A DNA stretch of 64,000 nucleotides from an uncultured Mediterraneibacter sp. (lineage in GTDB: Bacteria > Bacillota > Clostridia > Lachnospirales > Lachnospiraceae), in NCBI RefSeq assembly GCF_934309415.1, contig NZ_CAKRDI010000012.1:1-64000 (forward strand), in the 5' to 3' direction. This document shows, piece by piece, positions 35,148-42,522 of the stretch; position 1 is the first letter of the stretch, and every line of letters starts with the position of its first letter. Below the pieces are notes generated by a model that saw only the letters and a list, made by a program, of their open reading frames with translations, had not been told where the DNA came from and did not search any database. Both the position numbers and the translations under genes were made by a program.

Positions 35148-35795
35148 ATGCCGGGGAGAAAGCAAAAACACCGGTACAGGGAGTCATCGTCGGAACAAAG
35201 TAAGCGAGCGAAGCTTCCGGATAAGATATTAACAATAGCAGGTGCAATTATCTGTGCTATATTAATTCCTCTTCTTATAGCAAATTGCATTTTACTGGCG
35301 AAAAGCCATATGAATGAAAATCAGATTCCAAATCTTGCGGGCATGACCCCGCTGATGATTCTTACAGATTCTATGTTTCCGGAGATCGAAGCAGGAGATA
35401 TGGTCATCTGTCAGACAACAAACCCAGATAAAATTCAAAAAGGTGATGTGATAGCTTATTATGATCCTGCCGGATCGGGAAAGAGTGTTGTAACACATCG
35501 TGTAGAAGAAGTTGTAAAGACAAAAAAGGACGGCATCTCCTGGATTACCAAAGGAGATGCAAATAATATAAGTGATTCGGAGCCTGTACCGGAGGCGAAT
35601 CTGGTCGGCATTTATCAATATCGTCTGAAAGGTCTGGGAAATGTGGCAATGTTTATGCAGACGACAAAGGGACTTCTGATCTGCGTAGTGGCACCGCTTC
35701 TGATTTGGATTGTATATGATGGGATTCGAAGACAGATGGAAGAGCGAAAAAAGAAAAGTCCGGCGATGATTGAAACGATAGGATGGGAAAATTAA
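35148..35795 (+). CDS. sipW: SipW-type signal peptidase I
   Basis: The membrane protease cleaves special signal peptides of TasA-like secreted proteins. The 215-residue protein has a basic N-terminus, a first transmembrane helix (ILTIAGAIICAILIPLLIA), then a periplasm-side catalytic domain with Ser75 in ILTDSMFPEIEAGDMV and His117 in VVTHRVEEV. The Ser-His (not Ser-Lys) pair is the ER/SipW type. GDANNISDSEPV is the conserved box after it, and a second transmembrane helix (LLICVVAPLLIWIV) lies near the end. The start is uncertain: MPGRKQKHRY has AAAGGA upstream, while an in-frame ATG at 35070 has none. Two TasA-like substrates follow. Confidence 0.9.
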   Translation: MPGRKQKHRYRESSSEQSKRAKLPDKILTIAGAIICAILIPLLIANCILLAKSHMNENQIPNLAGMTPLMILTDSMFPEIEAGDMVICQTTNPDKIQKGDVIAYYDPAGSGKSVVTHRVEEVVKTKKDGISWITKGDANNISDSEPVPEANLVGIYQYRLKGLGNVAMFMQTTKGLLICVVAPLLIWIVYDGIRRQMEERKKKSPAMIETIGWEN

Positions 35796-35914
35796 CAGTT
35801 TAAAAAATATTTTGAGAAAGGAAAAGCTACCTTGTATTTTAAATGTGTGAAGAAGATGAGATATAGGATCAAATTCTGTCTTCATCCGATTGGTTTTGGT
35901 AGTAGAAATGAAAT

Positions 35915-36826
35915 ATGAAGAAAAATAAGATGATTCGTGCAGCATCAGGTGTAATGATTTTAACTATGTTATCAACATGTGCGACAGCAAATGCATACGC
36001 AAAATATACAACGGTAGACAATGGAGAAGACAGCGCGCGAGTTGCTAAATGGGGCGTGAAAGCGTTGGTTAGCGGAGATTTGTTTGGAGCGCATTATTTG
36101 AATGAAAAATTAGATAATAAGATTTCAGCAGAATACACAGGTTCAGCTGACAGTTCAAAGACCGCAGCAGGTGCAGAAAATATCGTAGCACCGGGAACGA
36201 ACAGTGATAAAGGGGTAGCAATTGTAATCAGTGGTACACCGGAAGTAGAGAATAAAGTGACGTTTGAAAGTGATACTTCTCAAAATAAAGACATTTATCT
36301 TAAAGCAGGAAAATATGGAACTTTGGTAAAAGCAGAAAAAATCACGCAGGAAAATTTCCCGGATGGAGAATTTTACTGGTATGATTCTGTAACCAGTCAA
36401 TATGTTCGACAGACAGAATATTTGAAGAATCATGCAGAGGGATATTATGAAGTACATGATCAGGTGGCACTGGAGAATGATTATTTTCCAGTGAAATGGA
36501 CAGTGTCTGGTGCCGGGAATAATGAGTATAGTACAGTAAATGCAATGGCTGAAGCGTTGGAAAAAGAATATGATAGAACATATCAATCCCTCGTAACTCT
36601 CGACAAATTCTCCTACATCAACTGGTCCTGGGATTTCGACGACTCAGGAAAGGGAACGAATGACGGAGCGGATACCATTCTTGGTAATATTATTGCTGCC
36701 AATTCTGAGGCGATTCCGGTTAAGACAACCGATGAAGGAGAACATTATGTGACGTTGACGGAGGATACAGATTATTGTACAGATGTGGCATTTAATTACA
36801 GCATTGCGATCACGCAGGTGGATTAG
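35915..36826 (+). CDS. TasA/camelysin-like secreted protein
   Basis: The 303-residue secreted protein has a SipW-type signal peptide (KKNKMIRAASGVMILTML, then ATANAYAKYTT). The mature start motif AKYTTVDNGEDSARVAKW is the typical beginning of TasA/CalY-like fibre proteins. The body is beta-rich with repeated Thr/Asp/Gly strands, including ENIVAPGTNSDKGVAIVISG, the conserved APGT strand found in the family. No cell-wall sorting signal or transmembrane anchor is seen at the C-terminus (NYSIAITQVD), so it is probably released or assembled outside the cell. The ribosome binding site is poor. It follows sipW and precedes the fused protein. Confidence 0.82.
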   Translation: MKKNKMIRAASGVMILTMLSTCATANAYAKYTTVDNGEDSARVAKWGVKALVSGDLFGAHYLNEKLDNKISAEYTGSADSSKTAAGAENIVAPGTNSDKGVAIVISGTPEVENKVTFESDTSQNKDIYLKAGKYGTLVKAEKITQENFPDGEFYWYDSVTSQYVRQTEYLKNHAEGYYEVHDQVALENDYFPVKWTVSGAGNNEYSTVNAMAEALEKEYDRTYQSLVTLDKFSYINWSWDFDDSGKGTNDGADTILGNIIAANSEAIPVKTTDEGEHYVTLTEDTDYCTDVAFNYSIAITQVD

Positions 36827-36845
36827 AATCTGGAGGATGCTGCTT

Positions 36846-38639
36846 GTGTGTTGGAGTTTATGGGTGGTGTCATTCGGAGCGTACAGCAGGCGGTTTTTGA
36901 GTGATGGAACAACAGACAGTGACGCATCTCTTATAGAAAAATCTATGGAAGACAATGCAATGAATATCAACAAAGGAAATCTCTCAAGTGGAAATCGGAA
37001 GCATGTTTCAGCGATGCAAGAGAAGAATTCCAATAATGATTTGAAAAATATTTCAGAGAAAAATTCCGGAAACAAGTTTCAGAATGATTTCCGGAATGAT
37101 TTTCAGCTAAATCTTTGCGTGTCAGATGCAGAACAGGTATGGAGTGGAACAACAGAAATCAATTTATTTGATTGTTCTTACATCAATAATCAGGAAAACG
37201 AATCGGTTCGAAGTGAAGATCAGCAGAAAGTGATTGCTCCGGGAACGCAGAATCAATATCTGTTTCGTGTGACAAATCAGGGGACACAGCCAATAAGATA
37301 TCAGATCTGGTATGAGACAGAAGAGAAGACATCGGGAATGTATCTCCCGATAGAATCGGAAATGGAGCGGCTGAGTGTCGATGAAGCCGGCAATGGGATA
37401 GAAAAGGAAGCGGCAGATTCCAAAATAGAGACTGACCGGAAGACAGAACTGTTATTACAGCCGGAGACGTCTGATCAGTATCAGTTTCAATGGAAATGGC
37501 TGTACGAGAGAGACGATGACCTGTATGACACCAGGCTTGGGAATCTGGCGGTGGATCAGGAACTTAAATATGTTGTTAAGATTCATGTACGGGCTGAATT
37601 GGACTCTCAGGAACAATTACAGGGCGGGATAACTCAGAACAGAAAGAAACAAAGCAGTCAGGAGCAGAGCGAAGAAAGAATGAAAACAGGAATCAAGACA
37701 GGAGATGCGGTAGACTGGCGATACTGGTGCATGGTGTGTGCTATTTCTCTGATGTTCAGTATTTTATTATATGGTGGATTGAAATGGATGGGATATGGTA
37801 CTGCGGTAGTAATGTCAGGAAGCATGGAGCCGAAATTAAAAGTGGGTGATCTGGTGGTCCTGGAGCCGGTCAACAGACGCGATTCACTGAAAAAAGGAGA
37901 TATTATTGTATATCGGTCAGGAAAGAGAAGGATTGTACATCGTCTGATTTTTGTAAGTAAGAGTACGCTGCGGGTAAAAGGTGATGCAAACAATCGGGAA
38001 GATCAGCCGATTCGGTTTCGGCATGTGGAAGGAAAAGTGATTTTCAGGATTCCCAAAGTAGGAAAGTTGTTTTCAAGCTATCGTAAATCCATGGGAGCTG
38101 CTTCGGGAGAGAAAGAGATCTATGGTGCCTTTTACAACTGGTCAGGTCAGAAAGAGCAGGCCACAGTTGCCGGATTTGATCTTCAGGTGGAAGGTGATAA
38201 AGATCTATGTTTAACGATTGAAAATCAGGATGGAACCGGAATGGTAAATTATCCATTTACTGTAACAAGTCGTTCGCAGGTAGATGTAAAATATCAAATT
38301 CTTCTGGAACTTGAAAATGGTGCGGAACTTCCGGACGGAGTAAGCTATGAAATCACACCGGAACAAGGCTGGATTCAGGCAGGAGATAATACACCAAAAG
38401 AACATACAGTATCGTTTTATTTTAGACCAACATCTGCAGATTGCGGAGAGCCAAAGGAAAATCGAAACGATGAAACGGATGTAAATCTGGAAGGGGAATA
38501 TCAAGGGAAAGATAACGAACCAGAAACAATGCAAATACAAGAAGAACAGAAGGGAGAGATGGAAGATGCAATGAAAGAACAGCAGAACGTAATTATAGGA
38601 CATATTAAAATCCGAATGGTAGCAGAACAGGCAGAATAG
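36846..38639 (+). CDS. TasA-like protein with embedded SipW-type signal peptidase (fusion)
   Basis: A roughly 597-residue protein of unusual design. The N-terminal hydrophobic segment (CWSLWVVSFGAYSRRF) is followed by an extracellular TasA/CalY-like region (about residues 90-210) containing INLFDCSYINN and VIAPGTQNQYLFRVTN. A transmembrane helix (CAISLMFSILLYGGLKW) leads into a signal peptidase I domain with catalytic Ser about 326 (VMSGSMEPKLKVGDLVV) and His about 365 (RRIVHRLIFV), then VKGDANNREDQPI. A second beta domain (about 435-597) ends the protein; no second anchor helix is evident. The start is most likely GTG at 36846, 9 nt after GGAGG; an ATG at 36837 would sit on the ribosome binding site. 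It may mature or anchor its neighbours. Confidence 0.8.
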   Translation: MCWSLWVVSFGAYSRRFLSDGTTDSDASLIEKSMEDNAMNINKGNLSSGNRKHVSAMQEKNSNNDLKNISEKNSGNKFQNDFRNDFQLNLCVSDAEQVWSGTTEINLFDCSYINNQENESVRSEDQQKVIAPGTQNQYLFRVTNQGTQPIRYQIWYETEEKTSGMYLPIESEMERLSVDEAGNGIEKEAADSKIETDRKTELLLQPETSDQYQFQWKWLYERDDDLYDTRLGNLAVDQELKYVVKIHVRAELDSQEQLQGGITQNRKKQSSQEQSEERMKTGIKTGDAVDWRYWCMVCAISLMFSILLYGGLKWMGYGTAVVMSGSMEPKLKVGDLVVLEPVNRRDSLKKGDIIVYRSGKRRIVHRLIFVSKSTLRVKGDANNREDQPIRFRHVEGKVIFRIPKVGKLFSSYRKSMGAASGEKEIYGAFYNWSGQKEQATVAGFDLQVEGDKDLCLTIENQDGTGMVNYPFTVTSRSQVDVKYQILLELENGAELPDGVSYEITPEQGWIQAGDNTPKEHTVSFYFRPTSADCGEPKENRNDETDVNLEGEYQGKDNEPETMQIQEEQKGEMEDAMKEQQNVIIGHIKIRMVAEQAE

Positions 38640-38656
38640 AAGGTGTTGTTTATACA

Positions 38657-38863
38657 GTGATTGGTACAGAAATGAGTGTCACAAAGAAAAAACAAGGAAA
38701 GACAGACAATAAGACAAAAGGGAAAAATATTGCAGTGATTTTAGTAATTACCATGTTACTGCTGTTTCTCTTAATTTGCTGTTGTGAAAACGGAGCCAGT
38801 GCAAAATATATCCGGCAAATTGATGTGGCTGATCTTACGTTAAGAATATCCCCCCATGGCTAA
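38657..38863 (+). pseudogene. Remnant of a SipW-dependent secreted protein (signal peptide only)
   Basis: A 68-codon frame encodes a complete SipW-type signal peptide: a lysine-rich start (VTKKKQGKTDNKTKGKN), a hydrophobic core (IAVILVITMLLLFLLICC) and the cleavage region ENGASAKYIRQIDVADLTLRI. It then stops after only about 20 mature residues. Full-length relatives continue for 150 or more residues. A mobile palindromic element starts 4 bp after the stop codon, and a short stretch resembling the lost end (NLTLEVSTG) can be read beyond the element. The gene looks truncated by insertion. Start is GTG 38657 (AGAAGGTG upstream) or ATG 38672. Confidence 0.6.
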
Positions 38864-38867
38864 TCAT

Positions 38868-39009
38868 GTTACTGTTCACAGCATAGCTGTAAACAGTAAC
38901 GCATCTCGCCATTTAGAATCGCCTTTGGCGATGGGCGAAATACATTCAAGACAATACATGCATCCTCCATGTCAATCAGCGGAGTGATTGACATGGGAGT
39001 GAAAGTAAT
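38868..39009 (-). mobile_element. Palindromic mobile element beside the truncated gene
   Basis: Reverse subtype B copy of about 142 bp. The right end is slightly decayed (GTGAAAGTAAT instead of GTGAACAGTAAC). It begins 4 bp after the stop of the truncated gene. A clean target duplication is not visible, although ATCTTACG occurs on both sides (about 38833 and 39009). Confidence 0.85.
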
Positions 39010-39146
39010 CTTACGCTTGAAGTTTCAACAGGTTTATCTTAAAATAGAATGCAGAAGACAGATGGTGTGGAAACGATACAGCATCAGCCTTGGGCAAAAA
39101 AGATGCCTGAAATTTAAAGAAGTTAAACAAGTTGGAGGATACAGAT

Positions 39147-40067
39147 ATGAAGAAACCGGTTCTGGTGATTATGGCAGCAGGTATGGGAAGCAGATATGGT
39201 GGGCTCAAACAGATTGATCCGGTCGATGCAGAAGGACATATTATTATGGATTTCTCTATTTTCGATGCAAAACGTGCCGGATTTGAGAAGGTCGTATTTA
39301 TCATTAAAAAAGAGAATGAGGCAGATTTTAAGGAAGCAGTCGGTAAGAGAATCGAACAGATCATGGATGTTGCTTATGTGTTCCAGGATCTGCAGAATCT
39401 TCCGGAAGGATATGGAGTCCCGGAAGGTCGTGTAAAACCATGGGGAACAGCACATGCAGTTTTAAGTGCGATTGATGAAGTGGATGGACCATTTGCAGTA
39501 ATCAATGCGGATGACTATTATGGACGTCATGCATTTGAGACAATCTATGAATTCCTGACAACACATGAAGATGATGACAAATATCGTTATACAATGGTCG
39601 GATATCGTCTGAAAAATACAGTGACAGATAATGGACACGTTGCACGTGGTGTATGTGAGCTGAATGAAGCAAAAGAACTTGTGGCGATCAATGAGCGTAC
39701 AAGAATCGAAAAACGAGATGGTGGAATTGCATATTCAGAGGATGACGGAGCTACATGGACAGAGATCGATGGAGAGACACTTGTATCTATGAATATGTGG
39801 GGATTCACAAGAAGTATTCTGGATGAGATCAAGGCAGGATTCCCGGCATTCCTTGAAAAAGGATTAAAAGAGAACCCGATGAAATGTGAATATTTCCTTC
39901 CATCTGTTGTGAGTGACTTACTTGCAGAAGACAGAGCAACAGTACGTGTGCTGGAATCTGAGGATAAATGGTATGGTGTGACTTATAAGGAAGATAAGCC
40001 GGTTGTTGTTGCAGCAGTCCAGGCATTGAAGGATGCAGGAGTTTATCCACAGAAACTTTGGGATTAA
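39147..40067 (+). CDS. Sugar-phosphate nucleotidyltransferase family protein
   Basis: The 306-residue cytosolic enzyme has the GT-A nucleotidyltransferase fold. The N-terminal nucleotide loop is VIMAAGMGSRYGGLKQ. It has a central PWGTAHAVL, the metal-binding AVINADDYYG, and MNMWGFTRSIL near the sugar site. Such proteins transfer NMP to a sugar 1-phosphate. Adjacent galE suggests that it makes a UDP-hexose for galactose metabolism or polysaccharide synthesis, but the sugar is not determined by the sequence. GGAGG lies 8 nt before the ATG. A truncated mobile hairpin sits 11 bp past the stop. Confidence 0.83.
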   Translation: MKKPVLVIMAAGMGSRYGGLKQIDPVDAEGHIIMDFSIFDAKRAGFEKVVFIIKKENEADFKEAVGKRIEQIMDVAYVFQDLQNLPEGYGVPEGRVKPWGTAHAVLSAIDEVDGPFAVINADDYYGRHAFETIYEFLTTHEDDDKYRYTMVGYRLKNTVTDNGHVARGVCELNEAKELVAINERTRIEKRDGGIAYSEDDGATWTEIDGETLVSMNMWGFTRSILDEIKAGFPAFLEKGLKENPMKCEYFLPSVVSDLLAEDRATVRVLESEDKWYGVTYKEDKPVVVAAVQALKDAGVYPQKLWD

Positions 40068-40077
40068 CACATGTGCA

Positions 40078-40119
40078 GTTACTGTTCACAGGTAACCTGC
40101 AAACAGTAACGCATCTCGC
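40078..40119 (-). repeat. HP3 hairpin with HP2 stub, exact target duplication
   Basis: HP3 (33 bp) plus GCATCTCGC, flanked by CATGTGCA at 40070-40077 and 40120-40127, an exact 8-bp direct repeat. It is an internally deleted copy of the full element. Confidence 0.88.
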
Positions 40120-40213
40120 CATGTGCAACATTTTTACCATAAAATGTACCAAAATGATAAGACATTTTTACAGAGTATATGCTATAATGAGCGTAAGCAG
40201 TGAGAGATAAAAG

Positions 40214-40245
40214 TGTTACTGCTCACAAGATTCGTAAACAGTAAC
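40214..40245. repeat. Solo HP3 hairpin upstream of galE
   Basis: GTTACTGC and AACAGTAAC arms, 40 bp before the galE start codon. No clear target duplication. Confidence 0.7.
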
Positions 40246-40285
40246 ACAAAAAAGGATCTGCAACCATCAAAGGAGGATTTTGAAT

Positions 40286-41302
40286 ATGTCTATTTTAGTA
40301 ACAGGAGGCGCCGGATTTATCGGAAGCCATACATGTGTGGAACTTTTAAATGCAGGATACGAAGTTGTTGTAGCAGATAACCTTTACAATGCTTCAGAGA
40401 AAGCTCTGGACAGAGTAAAAGAAATTACAGGGAAAGATCTGAAGTTCTACAAAGCAGACATCCGTGATAAAGAGGCTATGAATGAGATCTTTGAGAAAGA
40501 AGAGATTGAATCCGTAATCCATTTTGCAGGACTGAAAGCAGTAGGCGAGTCCGTAGTAAAACCACTGGAATATTATGAGAACAATATCGGTGGAACAATC
40601 GTACTTTGTGACGTAATGAGAAATCATGGAGTAAAGAACATCATCTTCAGTTCTTCCGCTACAGTATACGGTGATCCGGCATTTATTCCGATTACAGAAG
40701 AGTGCCCGAAAGGAACATGTACAAATCCTTATGGATGGACAAAATGGATGCTGGAGCAGATCCTGACAGATCTTCATACAGCAGATCCGGAGTGGAATGT
40801 AGTACTTCTTCGTTACTTCAATCCAATCGGAGCTCACAAGAGCGGACTGATCGGAGAAGATCCGAAGGGAATCCCGAACAATCTGATTCCATATATCACA
40901 CAGGTAGCCATCGGTAAACTGAAATGCCTGGGAGTATTTGGTGATGACTATGATACACCGGATGGTACAGGTGTCCGTGATTACATCCACGTAGTAGATC
41001 TTGCAGTTGGTCATGTGCGTGCAGTAGAGAAACTGAAAGAGAAAGCAGGAGTATCTGTATACAACCTTGGTACAGGAAATGGATATTCTGTACTGGATAT
41101 GGTGAAAGCATTCGGAAAAGCTTGTGGAAAAGAGATTCCTTATGAGATCAAACCACGCCGTGCCGGAGATATCGCAACATGCTACTGCGATGCTTCCAAA
41201 GCAAAAGAGGAACTGAACTGGGTAGCTGAGAGAGGACTTGACGAGATGTGTGAAGACTCCTGGAGATGGCAGAGTATGAATCCGAATGGATATGAAGGAT
41301 AA
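40286..41302 (+). CDS. galE: UDP-glucose 4-epimerase
   Basis: Interconverts UDP-glucose and UDP-galactose in the Leloir pathway. The 338-residue SDR enzyme has the NAD site [17 protein letters not shown], the catalytic Ser region SSSATVYG, and the Tyr-Lys pair in [12 protein letters not shown]. The UDP-sugar site includes [13 protein letters not shown] and [13 protein letters not shown], with [14 protein letters not shown] and LGTGNGYSV following. AAAGGAGG precedes the ATG; an in-frame TTG two codons earlier is less likely. It follows the nucleotidyltransferase gene by 218 bp with a mobile hairpin between. A good terminator lies 38 bp downstream. Confidence 0.96.
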   Translation: MSILVTGGAGFIGSHTCVELLNAGYEVVVADNLYNASEKALDRVKEITGKDLKFYKADIRDKEAMNEIFEKEEIESVIHFAGLKAVGESVVKPLEYYENNIGGTIVLCDVMRNHGVKNIIFSSSATVYGDPAFIPITEECPKGTCTNPYGWTKWMLEQILTDLHTADPEWNVVLLRYFNPIGAHKSGLIGEDPKGIPNNLIPYITQVAIGKLKCLGVFGDDYDTPDGTGVRDYIHVVDLAVGHVRAVEKLKEKAGVSVYNLGTGNGYSVLDMVKAFGKACGKEIPYEIKPRRAGDIATCYCDASKAKEELNWVAERGLDEMCEDSWRWQSMNPNGYEG

Positions 41303-41340
41303 TTCTTCATCAGATTATAAGATTGGAATTTAAGTACATA

Positions 41341-41395
41341 AAGAGGGGCACTGAAATCAGAGGAATTAGAAATCTGATGCAGGTTGCGCCCTCTT
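41341..41395 (+). terminator. Terminator of galE
   Basis: AAGAGGG and CCCTCTT outer arms with an inner ATCAGA/TCTGAT helix are followed by T-rich sequence. Confidence 0.82.
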
Positions 41396-41449
41396 TTATT
41401 TATTGTGAAGAGGACAATAAGATTTCTGAAACAGGTTGTTATTGTTCAC

Positions 41450-41592
41450 GTTACTGTTCACTCCCATGTCAATCACTCCGCTGATTGGCATGGAGGATGC
41501 ACGTTTTGTTCTGAATGTATCTCGCCCATCGCCGTAGGCGATTCTAAATGGCGAGATACGTTACTGTTTGCAGGTTACCTGTGAACAGTAAC
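41450..41592 (+). mobile_element. Palindromic mobile element, full copy (subtype B)
   Basis: 143-bp forward copy with intact ends. ATTGTTCAC lies directly on both sides (41441-41449 and 41593-41601), an exact 9-bp target duplication. Confidence 0.93.
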
Positions 41593-41639
41593 ATTGTTCA
41601 CTTCTATTTAAAAGAAAAACAGAAAAATCTTCTTCACAG

Positions 41640-41669
41640 TTGCACAGGAAAAGTAGATTGTATTATACT
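41640..41669 (+). promoter_or_regulatory. Promoter of the YkgJ-family gene
   Basis: TTGCAC and TATACT are separated by 18 bp, about 40 bp before the start codon. Confidence 0.55.
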
Positions 41670-41709
41670 ATAAAAATAAGTGTTTATGGAGAAAAGTTAG
41701 GAGAACAAC

Positions 41710-42378
41710 ATGAAACGGAATGTAGATATCAATGATATTTCCGACGGAAGACTTTATTCTTCCGGGGATATGGTGAAAGCGGACTGCCATGACTGTGAAG
41801 GATGTTCGGACTGTTGCCATGGAATGGGAAATTCGATCGTGCTGGATCCGATGGATGTCTGGAGATTACAGAGAGGGACTGGGTATGATTTTCAGGGATT
41901 ACTAGATCAGGCACTGGAACTGCAGGTAGTAGACCGGATGATTCTTCCGAATCTTCGAATGACAGGAGAGGAAGAAGCCTGTCCATTTCTAAATGAAGCG
42001 GGACGCTGCAAGATTCATCCGTACAGACCGGGAATCTGCCGTATGTTTCCATTGGGACGATATTATGAGGAAGATGGATTTCAATATTTCCTTCAGATTC
42101 ATGAATGCAGTAAGAAAGAACGTGGAAAAGTTAAGATTAAAAAATGGCTTGGAATTGAAAATCAGAAAGAGTACGAGGTATATATCTGGAACTGGCACAG
42201 CTTCTTAAAACAGTGTGAAGAAGGAATGAATACACTGGATGAGCAGAACCAGAAAGTGCTGACAGTTCTGGTTCTTCGCAGATTCTATCAGGAAAGTTTT
42301 CAGGCAGCGGATGATCAGGAATTTTATAAGGAATTTGCAGATCGAATGAAGCAGATGAAAGAATTACTGGGCTTCTAA
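41710..42378 (+). CDS. YkgJ-family cysteine-cluster protein
   Basis: The 222-residue cytosolic protein has the CxxC-rich cluster that gives the YkgJ (zinc- or iron-chelating) family its name: DCHDCEGCSDCCHGMGN near residues 25-42, CPFLNEAGRCKIHPYRPGICRMFP near 90-115, and a further Cys in IHECSK. The conserved HPYRPxxCRxFP signature is clear. The C-terminal half is helical and charged. AGGAG lies 6 nt before the ATG. The biochemical role is unknown; the cysteines probably bind zinc or an iron-sulfur cluster. recQ begins 144 bp downstream. Confidence 0.87.
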   Translation: MKRNVDINDISDGRLYSSGDMVKADCHDCEGCSDCCHGMGNSIVLDPMDVWRLQRGTGYDFQGLLDQALELQVVDRMILPNLRMTGEEEACPFLNEAGRCKIHPYRPGICRMFPLGRYYEEDGFQYFLQIHECSKKERGKVKIKKWLGIENQKEYEVYIWNWHSFLKQCEEGMNTLDEQNQKVLTVLVLRRFYQESFQAADDQEFYKEFADRMKQMKELLGF

Positions 42379-42522
42379 AGTCTGTCAGAACCCCCATCTT
42401 TATAGCTGACATGCCACAATTTGAGAAAGTTTGAGATTCCATCGCTGATGGGATTTGTAATCAGAGAAAGAGAGCAGGAACAAATTAAAAACTAAGAAAA
42501 GACAAATTGAAGGAATGAAACA

